Shown piece after piece: positions 34,188 through 40,946 of a stretch of 40,946 bases of DNA. The position numbers and the translations under genes are program-made. The stretch comes from Amphritea sp. (GTDB taxonomy: Bacteria; Pseudomonadota; Gammaproteobacteria; Pseudomonadales; Balneatricaceae). The stretch is taken from the NCBI GenBank assembly GCA_025800245.1, contig JAOXSA010000128.1:1-40946 (forward strand), in the 5' to 3' direction. A model generated the notes under the pieces. It did no database searches. It was not told the origin of the DNA and worked only from the letters and a program-made list of their open reading frames with translations. The first letter of the stretch is position 1; the number at the start of each line of letters is the position of its first letter.

Positions 34188-34212
34188 CCGGGGTCATCAA
34201 AGATGACCCCGG
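34188..34212 (-). terminator. Terminator/attenuator after rpsO
   Basis: An 11-bp perfect stem, CCGGGGTCATC and GATGACCCCGG, with AAA loop lies directly after the rpsO stop. On the minus strand it is followed by TGCTTTTC, a partial T-run, fitting incomplete termination before pnp. Confidence 0.75.
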
Positions 34213-34221
34213 AACATTATC

Positions 34222-34491
34222 TTAGCGACGCAGACCCAGACGCTTGATCAGATCAGCGTAACGGCTAACATCTTTCTTCTTCAGGTAGTCCAGCAGTTTA
34301 CGACGCTGGTTAACCATGCGGATCAGACCACGACGAGAGTGGTGATCGTGGATGTGACCCTTGAAGTGAGACTGCAGACCAACGATGTTGTGTGTCAGCA
34401 GAGCAACCTGAACCTCTGGGGAACCGGTGTCACCTTCGCCGCGAGCGTACTCAGCAACGATCTCAGCTTTTTGTGCAGCAGATAATGCCAT
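34222..34491 (-). CDS. rpsO: 30S ribosomal protein S15
   Basis: 89 residues, identical in length to E. coli S15. The sequence [20 protein letters not shown] continues with [41 protein letters not shown] and [12 protein letters not shown], all hallmark S15 segments. The start at 34491 follows TAGGAG; the upstream extension to 34524 is rejected. S15 binds 16S rRNA h20-h22 early in 30S assembly. Confidence 0.98.
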   Translation of the reverse strand: MALSAAQKAEIVAEYARGEGDTGSPEVQVALLTHNIVGLQSHFKGHIHDHHSRRGLIRMVNQRRKLLDYLKKKDVSRYADLIKRLGLRR

Positions 34492-34615
34492 TTTAATAAC
34501 TCCTAAGATTAATATGCACACCACTGATGTGGTGGGTTAAAAGTCGCGTTGGACCGAGCATATTTTCAGTACAACGTCAGATTGCCCGTCACGCTGACCG
34601 TGGCAGGCAAATTCT

Positions 34616-35578
34616 TTACTGGGTACTCATCAGACGCCGTGGCAACAACTGCCCCTGAACGTTGACTTCCCCGATACCCAGAAACCGGTCACTGGCATCA
34701 TCGATAATGCGTACCAGCTCAGCAGGCTCCGGATTTTCCAGAATCACGGTCTGGCCAAAACAGAGCGTACGGGTCTGCTTTTCAGTCAGACGCAGCTCCG
34801 GAGTATCGGCCACCGGACTCCAGGGCGGCAATAATAACTCATCCAGACGCATTTGTATGCTTTCTGGAGTGGCTTCATCACCCATTTCTTCCGCTATTTT
34901 TTCCGACAATGCTTCCAGCTCGTCCAGCGGCATCATATTTTCAGCCTTGTACGGTCCGGAATCCAGCCGGCGCAGCATTTTAACATGGGCTCCGCAGCCC
35001 AGCATCTCGCCCATATCCTGCACAATCGAGCGGATATAGGTGCCTTTACTGCAACGGATATCCAGATCCACCTCATCGCCACGAAAATCCAGCAGATCGA
35101 TCTGAAATACAGTCACCTGGCGGCTTTTGACTTCGACCTCAATACCCTGGCGCGCCAGCTTATAGAGTGGCTGACCATTGTGCTTGAGCGCCGAGAACAT
35201 CGATGGCACCTGAGTGATCTGACCGACAAAATCCTGTTGTAGCAGATCATTAATCTGATCAGCGGTCAGGTTTTCCGGCAGCGGACGTTCCTCAACGATC
35301 TCACCATCGGCATCACTGGTATCAGTGCGCTGACCCAGCTTGGCAGTGGTGATGTAACGCTTATCGGCATCCAACAGGAATTGGGAAAACTTGGTGGCTT
35401 CACCAAAGCACAGCGGCAGCATACCGGTCGCCAGAGGATCCAGCGCACCGGTATGGCCAGCTTTGGCCGCACCATAGATTCGTTTTACGATTTGCAGCGC
35501 CCGGTTCGACGATATCCCACCCGGCTTATCCAGCAGGAAGATACCGTTGACCGGCCGGCCTTTTGCCCGCCTTGCCAA
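34616..35578 (-). CDS. truB: tRNA pseudouridine(55) synthase
   Basis: 320 residues. It forms pseudouridine 55 in the T-loop of tRNAs. Motifs: GIFLLDKPGGISSNRALQ, the catalytic Asp in HTGALDPLATGMLPLCFGEATK (about residue 48), QVPSMFSALKHNGQPLYKLAR and RCSKGTYIRSIVQDMGE, with a C-terminal PUA-like part. It begins 3 bases after rbfA ends, inside the translation operon. Confidence 0.96.
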   Translation of the reverse strand: MARRAKGRPVNGIFLLDKPGGISSNRALQIVKRIYGAAKAGHTGALDPLATGMLPLCFGEATKFSQFLLDADKRYITTAKLGQRTDTSDADGEIVEERPLPENLTADQINDLLQQDFVGQITQVPSMFSALKHNGQPLYKLARQGIEVEVKSRQVTVFQIDLLDFRGDEVDLDIRCSKGTYIRSIVQDMGEMLGCGAHVKMLRRLDSGPYKAENMMPLDELEALSEKIAEEMGDEATPESIQMRLDELLLPPWSPVADTPELRLTEKQTRTLCFGQTVILENPEPAELVRIIDDASDRFLGIGEVNVQGQLLPRRLMSTQ

Positions 35579-35581
35579 GGG

Positions 35582-35977
35582 TTACTCCTCGTCCGGGCTC
35601 TGATTACGCTTGTCCGCATGGGACGCCTGAATAATCAGATCATTCAGACGACGGCCGCGATCAACGCTTTCATCAAAATGGAACCGCAACTGCGGCATTA
35701 CCCGCAGCTTGATCAGCCGGGACAGCTGACCACGCAGGAAGCCCGCCGCATTATTCAGAACCTTGAGAGATTCCTTCACTGCGGTGGCTTCATCTTTACC
35801 ACCCATCGCCATCACGGTGATATAGATATCAGCGTAGCCAAGATCTTTAGCGATCTTGACGTAGCTGATGGTCACCATACCCAGACGCGGGTCTTTTATT
35901 TCACGCTGGATCAGCTGGGCCAGATCCTTCTGGATCTGGTCCGCTACCCGTTGTGTACGACTGAATTCTCTTGCCAT
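35582..35977 (-). CDS. rbfA: 30S ribosome-binding factor A
   Basis: 131 residues. A KH-fold assembly factor acting on late 30S maturation and cold growth. It starts MAREFSRTQRVADQIQKDLA and shows the family stretch EIKDPRLGMVTISYVKIAKD and LRVMPQLRFHFDESVDRGRR. Position between infB (17 bases upstream) and truB is the classical arrangement. Confidence 0.97.
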   Translation of the reverse strand: MAREFSRTQRVADQIQKDLAQLIQREIKDPRLGMVTISYVKIAKDLGYADIYITVMAMGGKDEATAVKESLKVLNNAAGFLRGQLSRLIKLRVMPQLRFHFDESVDRGRRLNDLIIQASHADKRNQSPDEE

Positions 35978-35994
35978 GCTCTTAGATTCGCACC

Positions 35995-38487
35995 TTACAG
36001 AGAACGCTGAACTTCAACGGTGTCGTAGACTTCGATCTGGTCGCCCACTTTCACGTCGTTGTAGTTCTTCACGCCGATACCACATTCCATACCCTGACGG
36101 ACTTCGTTAACGTTATCCTTGAAGCGACGCAGGGATTCCAGCTCACCTTCATAGATAACTACGTTGTCACGCAGTACGCGGATACGCTTGTTACGGAACA
36201 CAGAACCTTCAGTCACCATACAGCCGGCAACTGCACCGATCTTCGGCGCACGGAACACGTCACGTACTTCAGCGATACCAACAATCTCCTCTTTGAACTC
36301 TGGAGACAGCAGACCGGTCATCGCCTGTTTCACATCTTCGATGATGTCGTAGATAACGCTGTAGTAACGCAGTTCGATCTCTTCACGCTCAACCACTGCA
36401 CGAGCCTGAGCATCAGCACGAACGTTGAAGCCGACCATGATCGCGCTGGACGCCAGCGCCAGGTTGGCATCAGTTTCTGCGATACCACCAACACCGCCGG
36501 AAACGATGTTCACTTTAACTTCATCGGTGCTCAGATCCACCAGCGAGCTGGTCAGTGCTTCCAGGGAGCCACGTACGTCGGTCTTCAGAACGATGTTCAG
36601 AGTCTTCACATCGCCAGCCTGCATGTTCTCGAACAGGTTCTCCAGTTTCGCCTGCTGCTGACGCTGCAGTTTGATCTCACGGTATTTACCCTGACGGAAC
36701 AGCGCCACTTCACGGGCTTTCTTCTCGTTGGATACTACGGTGAATTCATCACCGGCACCTGGTGTACCGTCCAGACCCAGAATCTCTACCGGGATGGAAG
36801 GACCTGCGGATTTAACCGGCTTACCGTTTTCATCCAGCATCGCACGGACACGACCGTACTGCAGACCTGCCAGCACGATATCACCCTGCTTCAGAGTACC
36901 GTTCTGTACCAGCAGTGTTGCCACAGGGCCACGGCCTTTATCCAGACGGGATTCAACAACCACACCACGACCCGGCGCTTCAGGAACCGCTTTCAGTTCC
37001 AGAATTTCAGATTGCAGCAGTACCGCATCCAGCAGCTCATCGATGCCCTGACCGGTCTTAGCAGACACATTCACAAACTGAACGTCGCCGCCCCAGTCCT
37101 CAGGGATAACATCACGCTGTGCCAGCTCGTTCTTAACACGATCCGGATCAGCTTCTTCTTTATCGATCTTGTTAACCGCGATAACCAGAGGTACGCCCGC
37201 CGCTTTCGCGTGGTCAACCGCTTCTTCGGTCTGAGGCATTACACCATCATCCGCAGCAACTACCAGGATTACGATATCAGTCAGCTGAGCACCACGGGCA
37301 CGCATTGCGGTAAACGCTGCGTGTCCAGGCGTATCCAGGAAGCTCACCATACCGTGGCCGGTTTCTACGTGGTATGCACCGATGTGCTGGGTAATACCAC
37401 CGGACTCGCCGGATGCCACGCGGGTTTCACGAATGTAGTCCAGCAGCGAGGTTTTACCGTGGTCTACGTGACCCATTACGGTTACAACCGGTGCGCGTTC
37501 TACTTCATCACCGACAATCGCTTCGCTATCGGAGGTTTCCTGCAGCTGATCTTCAACGGTGTTTTCAGACATGGCTACCGGTGTGTGGCCCATCTCTTCA
37601 ACCACCAGGGTTGCAGTATCCTGATCGATCACAGAGTTGATGGTTGCCATGGCGCCCATCTTGAACATCACTTTGATCACGTCCGCTGCTTTAACGGACA
37701 TTTTCTTCGCCAGTTCAGCAACAACGATAGACTCAGGGATCTGAACTTCGTGGATAACCGGAGCAGTTGGTTTCTCGAATGCCTGCACGTTAGCACTGGT
37801 CATTGCTTTACGCTGCGGCTTACCGCCAGCACGACGTCCAGCGTCGCGACCGCCAGCCGCTTTACGGCCACCGCGCTTATCGTTACCACCGCCTTTACGA
37901 CCAGCAGAAGGCTTGTCCTGGTTACGGAAGTTCTTCTCCCGTGCAGGTTTAGCTCGTTCCTGCTGCTGAGTATTCGTTTTAGCCTTAGCTTCTTCCTGCG
38001 TTTTCTTAGCCGCTTCAGCTGCTTCACGGTCAGCCTTGGCTTTAGCGTCGGCTTCAGCTTTCTCACGCGCTTCTTCGCGTTGTTTCTCCTGAGCTGCCTG
38101 CAGTTCAGCATCGCGACGAGCCTGCTCGTCCAGCTCCGCCTGCAGGTTAGACTGAGGTGCATCCTTCTGCGCCTCGTCTTCCACTTCAGAACGCTTCACG
38201 TAGGTACGCTTCTTACGCACTTCAACATTGATCGTTTTCTTACCGGAAGCACCCGCCACTTTAATCTGGCTGGTTGTCTTACGCTTCAGGGTAATTTTCT
38301 TCGGCTCACCGTCGGTTTTTTCACCGTGGCTGCGCTTCAGATGATCCAACAGCTTCTGACGCTCATCTTCGGTAACGGATGCGCTTACATTTTTACCTGC
38401 GATACCGGCTTCTTTCATCTGCGTCAGCAAACGATCAACGGGAACGCCAACTACTTCGGCAAGTTGTTTTACTGTGACTTCTGCCAT
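35995..38487 (-). CDS. infB: Translation initiation factor IF-2
   Basis: 830 residues. The start at 38487 ([20 protein letters not shown]) follows GGAGGAG; the longer frame to 38538 runs back into nusA and is rejected. Domains in order: an N-terminal IF2_N helix bundle; a long charged Ala/Lys/Glu-rich helical linker (about 70-230) that turns Gly/Arg-rich; a second IF2_N; the G domain with GHVDHGKTS (about residue 337), DTPGHAAF and NKIDK; then the EF-Tu-like domain 2 and the fMet-tRNA-binding C-terminus ending [11 protein letters not shown]. It brings initiator tRNA to the 30S subunit, whose gene heads this same operon. Confidence 0.97.
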   Translation of the reverse strand: MAEVTVKQLAEVVGVPVDRLLTQMKEAGIAGKNVSASVTEDERQKLLDHLKRSHGEKTDGEPKKITLKRKTTSQIKVAGASGKKTINVEVRKKRTYVKRSEVEDEAQKDAPQSNLQAELDEQARRDAELQAAQEKQREEAREKAEADAKAKADREAAEAAKKTQEEAKAKTNTQQQERAKPAREKNFRNQDKPSAGRKGGGNDKRGGRKAAGGRDAGRRAGGKPQRKAMTSANVQAFEKPTAPVIHEVQIPESIVVAELAKKMSVKAADVIKVMFKMGAMATINSVIDQDTATLVVEEMGHTPVAMSENTVEDQLQETSDSEAIVGDEVERAPVVTVMGHVDHGKTSLLDYIRETRVASGESGGITQHIGAYHVETGHGMVSFLDTPGHAAFTAMRARGAQLTDIVILVVAADDGVMPQTEEAVDHAKAAGVPLVIAVNKIDKEEADPDRVKNELAQRDVIPEDWGGDVQFVNVSAKTGQGIDELLDAVLLQSEILELKAVPEAPGRGVVVESRLDKGRGPVATLLVQNGTLKQGDIVLAGLQYGRVRAMLDENGKPVKSAGPSIPVEILGLDGTPGAGDEFTVVSNEKKAREVALFRQGKYREIKLQRQQQAKLENLFENMQAGDVKTLNIVLKTDVRGSLEALTSSLVDLSTDEVKVNIVSGGVGGIAETDANLALASSAIMVGFNVRADAQARAVVEREEIELRYYSVIYDIIEDVKQAMTGLLSPEFKEEIVGIAEVRDVFRAPKIGAVAGCMVTEGSVFRNKRIRVLRDNVVIYEGELESLRRFKDNVNEVRQGMECGIGVKNYNDVKVGDQIEVYDTVEVQRSL

Positions 38488-38509
38488 CTGGGTTAATCTC
38501 CTCCGTTGA

Positions 38510-40000
38510 TTACTCTTCGTCCGCAAACCATGGTGCACGGGCTGTCATAATAAGCGCCGCTGCTTTCTCTTCATCCAGCTCTTCAATATCCAGCAGGTCT
38601 TCTACTGCCTGCTCAGCCAGATCTTCCATGGTTACGATACCTTTACTCGCCAGCACGAATGCCAGGTGACGCTCCATACCGTCCATTTCCAGCAGATCCT
38701 GTGCAGGCTCAGCACTTTCCAGTACCTCCTCATCAGCGATCGCCAGGTTCAGCAGAGCATCTTTCGCGCGGTTTCGCAGTTCTTCAACGATATCCTCGTC
38801 GAAGCCTTCAATTTCAAGCATCTCGTCAACCGGTACATAAGCCACCTCTTCCAGAGAGGTAAAGCCTTCATCAACCAGTACTTCTGCAACATCGTCATCG
38901 ACGTCCAGATGCTTGATAAAGATTTCCAGAATTGAACCGACTTCAGATTGCTGCTTCTCCTGAGCTTCCTCTTCAGTCATGACGTTCAGTTTCCACTCGG
39001 TCAGTTCAGAAGCCAGACGCACGTTCTGACCGCTACGACCGATCGCCATTGCCAGATTTTCCTCAGCAACAGCGACATCCATTGAGCGGGTTTCTTCATC
39101 AACAACAATAGAAACCACCTCGGCAGGCGACATTGCGTTGATTACCAGCTGCGCCGGGTTATCGTCCCACAGCACAATATCCACACGCTCGCCGCCCAGT
39201 TCGTTAGAAACGGCCTGAACACGTGCACCACGCATCCCCACACAAGCGCCAACCGGGTCGATACGACCGTCGTTGGTTTTCACTGCGATCTTGGCACGGG
39301 AACCCGGATCACGAGAAGCGCCACGGATCTCAATCACTTCTTCAGAGATCTCTGGTACTTCGATACGGAACAGTTCAATCAGCATCTCAGAGCAGGTACG
39401 GCTCATAATCAGCTGAGGACCACGACCTTCGGTGCGGATCTCGTTCAGTACTGCACGTACACGGTCACCCATACGGAATGCTTCGCGTGGCAGCAACTGA
39501 TCACGCGGCAGCACAGCTTCTGCATTGTTACCCAGATCAACAATAATGTTGTCGCGCGTCACTTTCTTTACAGAACCGGAAATCAGTTCACCCAGACGGT
39601 CGCTATACAGCGCAACTACTTTGGCACGTTCTGCTTCACGAACCTTCTGTACGATAACCTGCTTTGCCGTCTGCGCCGCGATGCGACCAAACTTAACAGA
39701 CTCAACCTGCTCTTCATGGATATCACCAGGCTGCAGGCTGGTGTCGATCTCTTCCGCTTCTTCCATGGTCAGCTCAGTACCCAGCATTGGTACTTCTTCG
39801 TTGCTTACCACTTTCCACTGACGGAACGTCTCATAGTCGCCGGTAGCGCGATCGATAACGACACGAATATCTGCTTCTTCGTCGTAGCGCTTCTTGGTCG
39901 CTGTTGCCAGCGCCAGCTCAATCGCCTCGAAGATGACTTCTTTGGAGACATCCTTCTCGTTAGAAACCGCTTCTGCAACCAGTAGAATCTCTTTATTCAT
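38510..40000 (-). CDS. nusA: Transcription termination/antitermination factor NusA
   Basis: 496 residues (495 in E. coli). Order: RNA-polymerase-binding NTD ([20 protein letters not shown]), S1 domain (about 135-200), KH1 and KH2 ([20 protein letters not shown] with [20 protein letters not shown], and [15 protein letters not shown]), then two acidic C-terminal repeats ([17 protein letters not shown] and [17 protein letters not shown]) as in Enterobacteria. It modulates pausing, termination and rRNA antitermination. It lies between rimP and infB. Confidence 0.98.
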   Translation of the reverse strand: MNKEILLVAEAVSNEKDVSKEVIFEAIELALATATKKRYDEEADIRVVIDRATGDYETFRQWKVVSNEEVPMLGTELTMEEAEEIDTSLQPGDIHEEQVESVKFGRIAAQTAKQVIVQKVREAERAKVVALYSDRLGELISGSVKKVTRDNIIVDLGNNAEAVLPRDQLLPREAFRMGDRVRAVLNEIRTEGRGPQLIMSRTCSEMLIELFRIEVPEISEEVIEIRGASRDPGSRAKIAVKTNDGRIDPVGACVGMRGARVQAVSNELGGERVDIVLWDDNPAQLVINAMSPAEVVSIVVDEETRSMDVAVAEENLAMAIGRSGQNVRLASELTEWKLNVMTEEEAQEKQQSEVGSILEIFIKHLDVDDDVAEVLVDEGFTSLEEVAYVPVDEMLEIEGFDEDIVEELRNRAKDALLNLAIADEEVLESAEPAQDLLEMDGMERHLAFVLASKGIVTMEDLAEQAVEDLLDIEELDEEKAAALIMTARAPWFADEE

Positions 40001-40039
40001 ACAACTGCCCCAACCTCAATATTGAATTCTTCTCTGCTC

Positions 40040-40483
40040 TCAGAACTGAGGAACAATGTTTGCTTTTTCGATATGGTCGATCGGCAACAGGTATTCATCC
40101 TGATCAACCACCAGCACAATATCTTCATCTTCGATACCGTTCAGCACGCCTTTGAATTTACGGCGTCCATCAAACGGCATACGCAGTTTCAGCTGTACCA
40201 CATGACCGATATAGGCCTGGTACTGCTCCAGCGTAAACAGTGGACGATCCATACCCGGAGAGGAAACTTCCAGGGTGTACTCGCCACTGATTGGATCTTC
40301 AACGTCAAGGATACCGCTCACCTGACGGCTTACTTTGGCGCAATCCTCAACATCAATACCCGCTTCGGCATCGATATAGATACGCAGCATGCTGTGACGC
40401 CCCTGCGATAACATTTCGATACCCCAGAGCTGATAACCCAGTGCAACCACTGAAGGCTCAATCAACTCGTGTAAAACATTCAT
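40040..40483 (-). CDS. rimP: Ribosome maturation factor RimP
   Basis: 147 residues from the ATG at 40483 ([19 protein letters not shown]). A longer frame to 40525 starts with TTG and adds a non-family N-terminus. Family motifs are [35 protein letters not shown] and [15 protein letters not shown]. It assists 30S assembly. The ribosome site is weak. First protein gene of the nusA operon, behind metY and two terminator-like hairpins. Confidence 0.94.
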   Translation of the reverse strand: MNVLHELIEPSVVALGYQLWGIEMLSQGRHSMLRIYIDAEAGIDVEDCAKVSRQVSGILDVEDPISGEYTLEVSSPGMDRPLFTLEQYQAYIGHVVQLKLRMPFDGRRKFKGVLNGIEDEDIVLVVDQDEYLLPIDHIEKANIVPQF

Positions 40484-40523
40484 CTTTGCTGACACGCAAA
40501 ACCTCTGAAAACGCTTGCTTGGC

Positions 40524-40551
40524 AAACAAAAAATGGGTCAAAGACCCATTT
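40524..40551 (-). terminator. Intrinsic terminator/attenuator upstream of rimP
   Basis: On the minus strand AAATGGGTC and GACCCATTT form a 9-bp stem with a 3-base loop followed by TTTGTTTG. It is the second of two such structures between metY and rimP and lies about 40 bases before the rimP start. A perfect hairpin (GCGATCT/AGATCGC, 40558-40574) sits just before it. Positions may be off by one base. Confidence 0.7.
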
Positions 40552-40581
40552 CCACGTGCGATCTGCCAGATCGCAAGTACG

Positions 40582-40602
40582 AAAAAGCCCCATAAAGGGG
40601 CC
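40582..40602 (-). terminator. Intrinsic terminator downstream of initiator tRNA
   Basis: On the minus strand GCCCC (complement of 40597-40601) pairs with GGGGC (complement of 40587-40591) and is followed by five T. It lies about 130 bases past the tRNA, so some transcripts should stop before rimP. Confidence 0.75.
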
Positions 40603-40733
40603 AATCAACGTACTACTTGATCGACAATTTCAGCCAACAAACAACCTGTTACACATTGCTGAAATTGGACTCAGGATATGGCGCTCGTCGCCGCACTATC
40701 CTGCCGGACCGCAATCCGGTTGCTTTCTGAAAT

Positions 40734-40810
<77 letters not shown>

Positions 40811-40826
40811 CCAGAAAACGCGGAGA

Positions 40827-40855
40827 ATTATACTCGCCAAGGCAAATCAGTTCAA
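40827..40855 (-). promoter_or_regulatory. Sigma-70 promoter of metY-rimP-nusA-infB operon
   Basis: On the minus strand TTGAAC (complement of 40850-40855), a 17-base spacer and a perfect TATAAT (complement of 40827-40832) lie about 17 bases before the tRNA. The discriminator is G+C-rich (CTCCGCG), typical of stringently controlled stable-RNA promoters and thus a plausible DksA/ppGpp target. Confidence 0.85.
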
Positions 40856-40882
40856 GGACTGATCAGCACCAAAGAGAATATA

Positions 40883-40946
40883 GTGGCGAGTGGCGAGTGG
40901 CGAGTGGCGAGTGGCGAGTGGCGAGTGGCGAGTGGCGAGTGGCGAG
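40883..40946. repeat. Heptanucleotide tandem repeat (GTGGCGA)n, runs off the window
   Basis: Nine perfect copies of GTGGCGA plus one base reach the right edge, so the full length is unknown. It starts 28 bases behind the -35 box of the metY promoter. The unit shares GTGGC with the array at 20097. Confidence 0.95.

Noticed and set aside
37012-38496. A 494-residue plus-strand ORF opposite infB
   Set aside because: Shadow of infB; Phe/Leu/Arg-rich and without family motifs.
40883-40946. CRISPR array
   Set aside because: The units are 7 bases and contiguous with no spacers; it is a simple tandem repeat, as is 20097-20163.

Overview
The window looks like a chromosomal segment of a marine gammaproteobacterium, probably from the Oceanospirillales/Pseudomonadales side. 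This rests on gene order rather than a database match. dksA-gluQ-small membrane ORF-cbrA-cbrB-(sRNA)-pcnB-folK-panB-panC is the order known from Pseudomonas, and metY-rimP-nusA-infB-rbfA-truB-rpsO-pnp is the classic gammaproteobacterial transcription/translation operon. Base composition is moderate, with some A+T-rich accessory stretches.

Layout. 1-3140: the end of a CBS-domain gene, then on the minus strand PBP1b (mrcB) followed by a TPR lipoprotein matching LpoP, its activator. 3189-5658: a two-domain kinase-like protein, an unknown ORF and a small Rieske protein. 5694-7555 (minus): sfsA and a class I aminotransferase. 7942-18284 (plus): dksA, gluQ, a 58-residue membrane protein, the CbrA/CbrB two-component system, pcnB, folK, panB and panC. 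18285-20338: an acetyl-CoA acetyltransferase flanked by a MITE-like element, a heptanucleotide tandem repeat and another inverted repeat. 20339-24218: a small membrane protein, a QueD-like protein, rsuA, rsmC and a YciC-like membrane protein. 24419-30617: an accessory block with a tightly packed operon (outer-membrane barrel plus two lipoproteins), an IS3-type remnant, an RstAB-like two-component system and a thioredoxin-fold protein. 30860-31759: a Fur-box-controlled cysteine-rich small protein and creA. 31891-40855 (minus): the nusA-infB-pnp superoperon headed by initiator tRNA. The window ends inside a second heptanucleotide repeat.

The most interesting locus is the roughly 600-base gap between cbrB and pcnB (13839-14487). 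It holds a strong terminator for cbrB, a cluster of GTTAC/GTAAC half-sites including a perfect 13-bp inverted repeat, a textbook sigma-54 -24/-12 promoter, and then about 215 bases of non-coding sequence. That sequence carries four clusters of the AAnAAnAA motif bound by Hfq/Crc, one of them displayed in a hairpin loop, and it folds into a long-range closing stem. This fits a CrcZ-type small RNA that titrates Hfq/Crc in carbon catabolite control: CbrA senses, CbrB with sigma-54 fires the promoter, and the RNA relieves repression.

Other points worth following are the envelope operon at 24419-27300 with its neighbouring two-component system, the Fur-box cysteine protein at 30897, the MITE at 18415, and the paired heptamer arrays. 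All identifications come from reading motifs and gene order by eye; no search or folding program was run.
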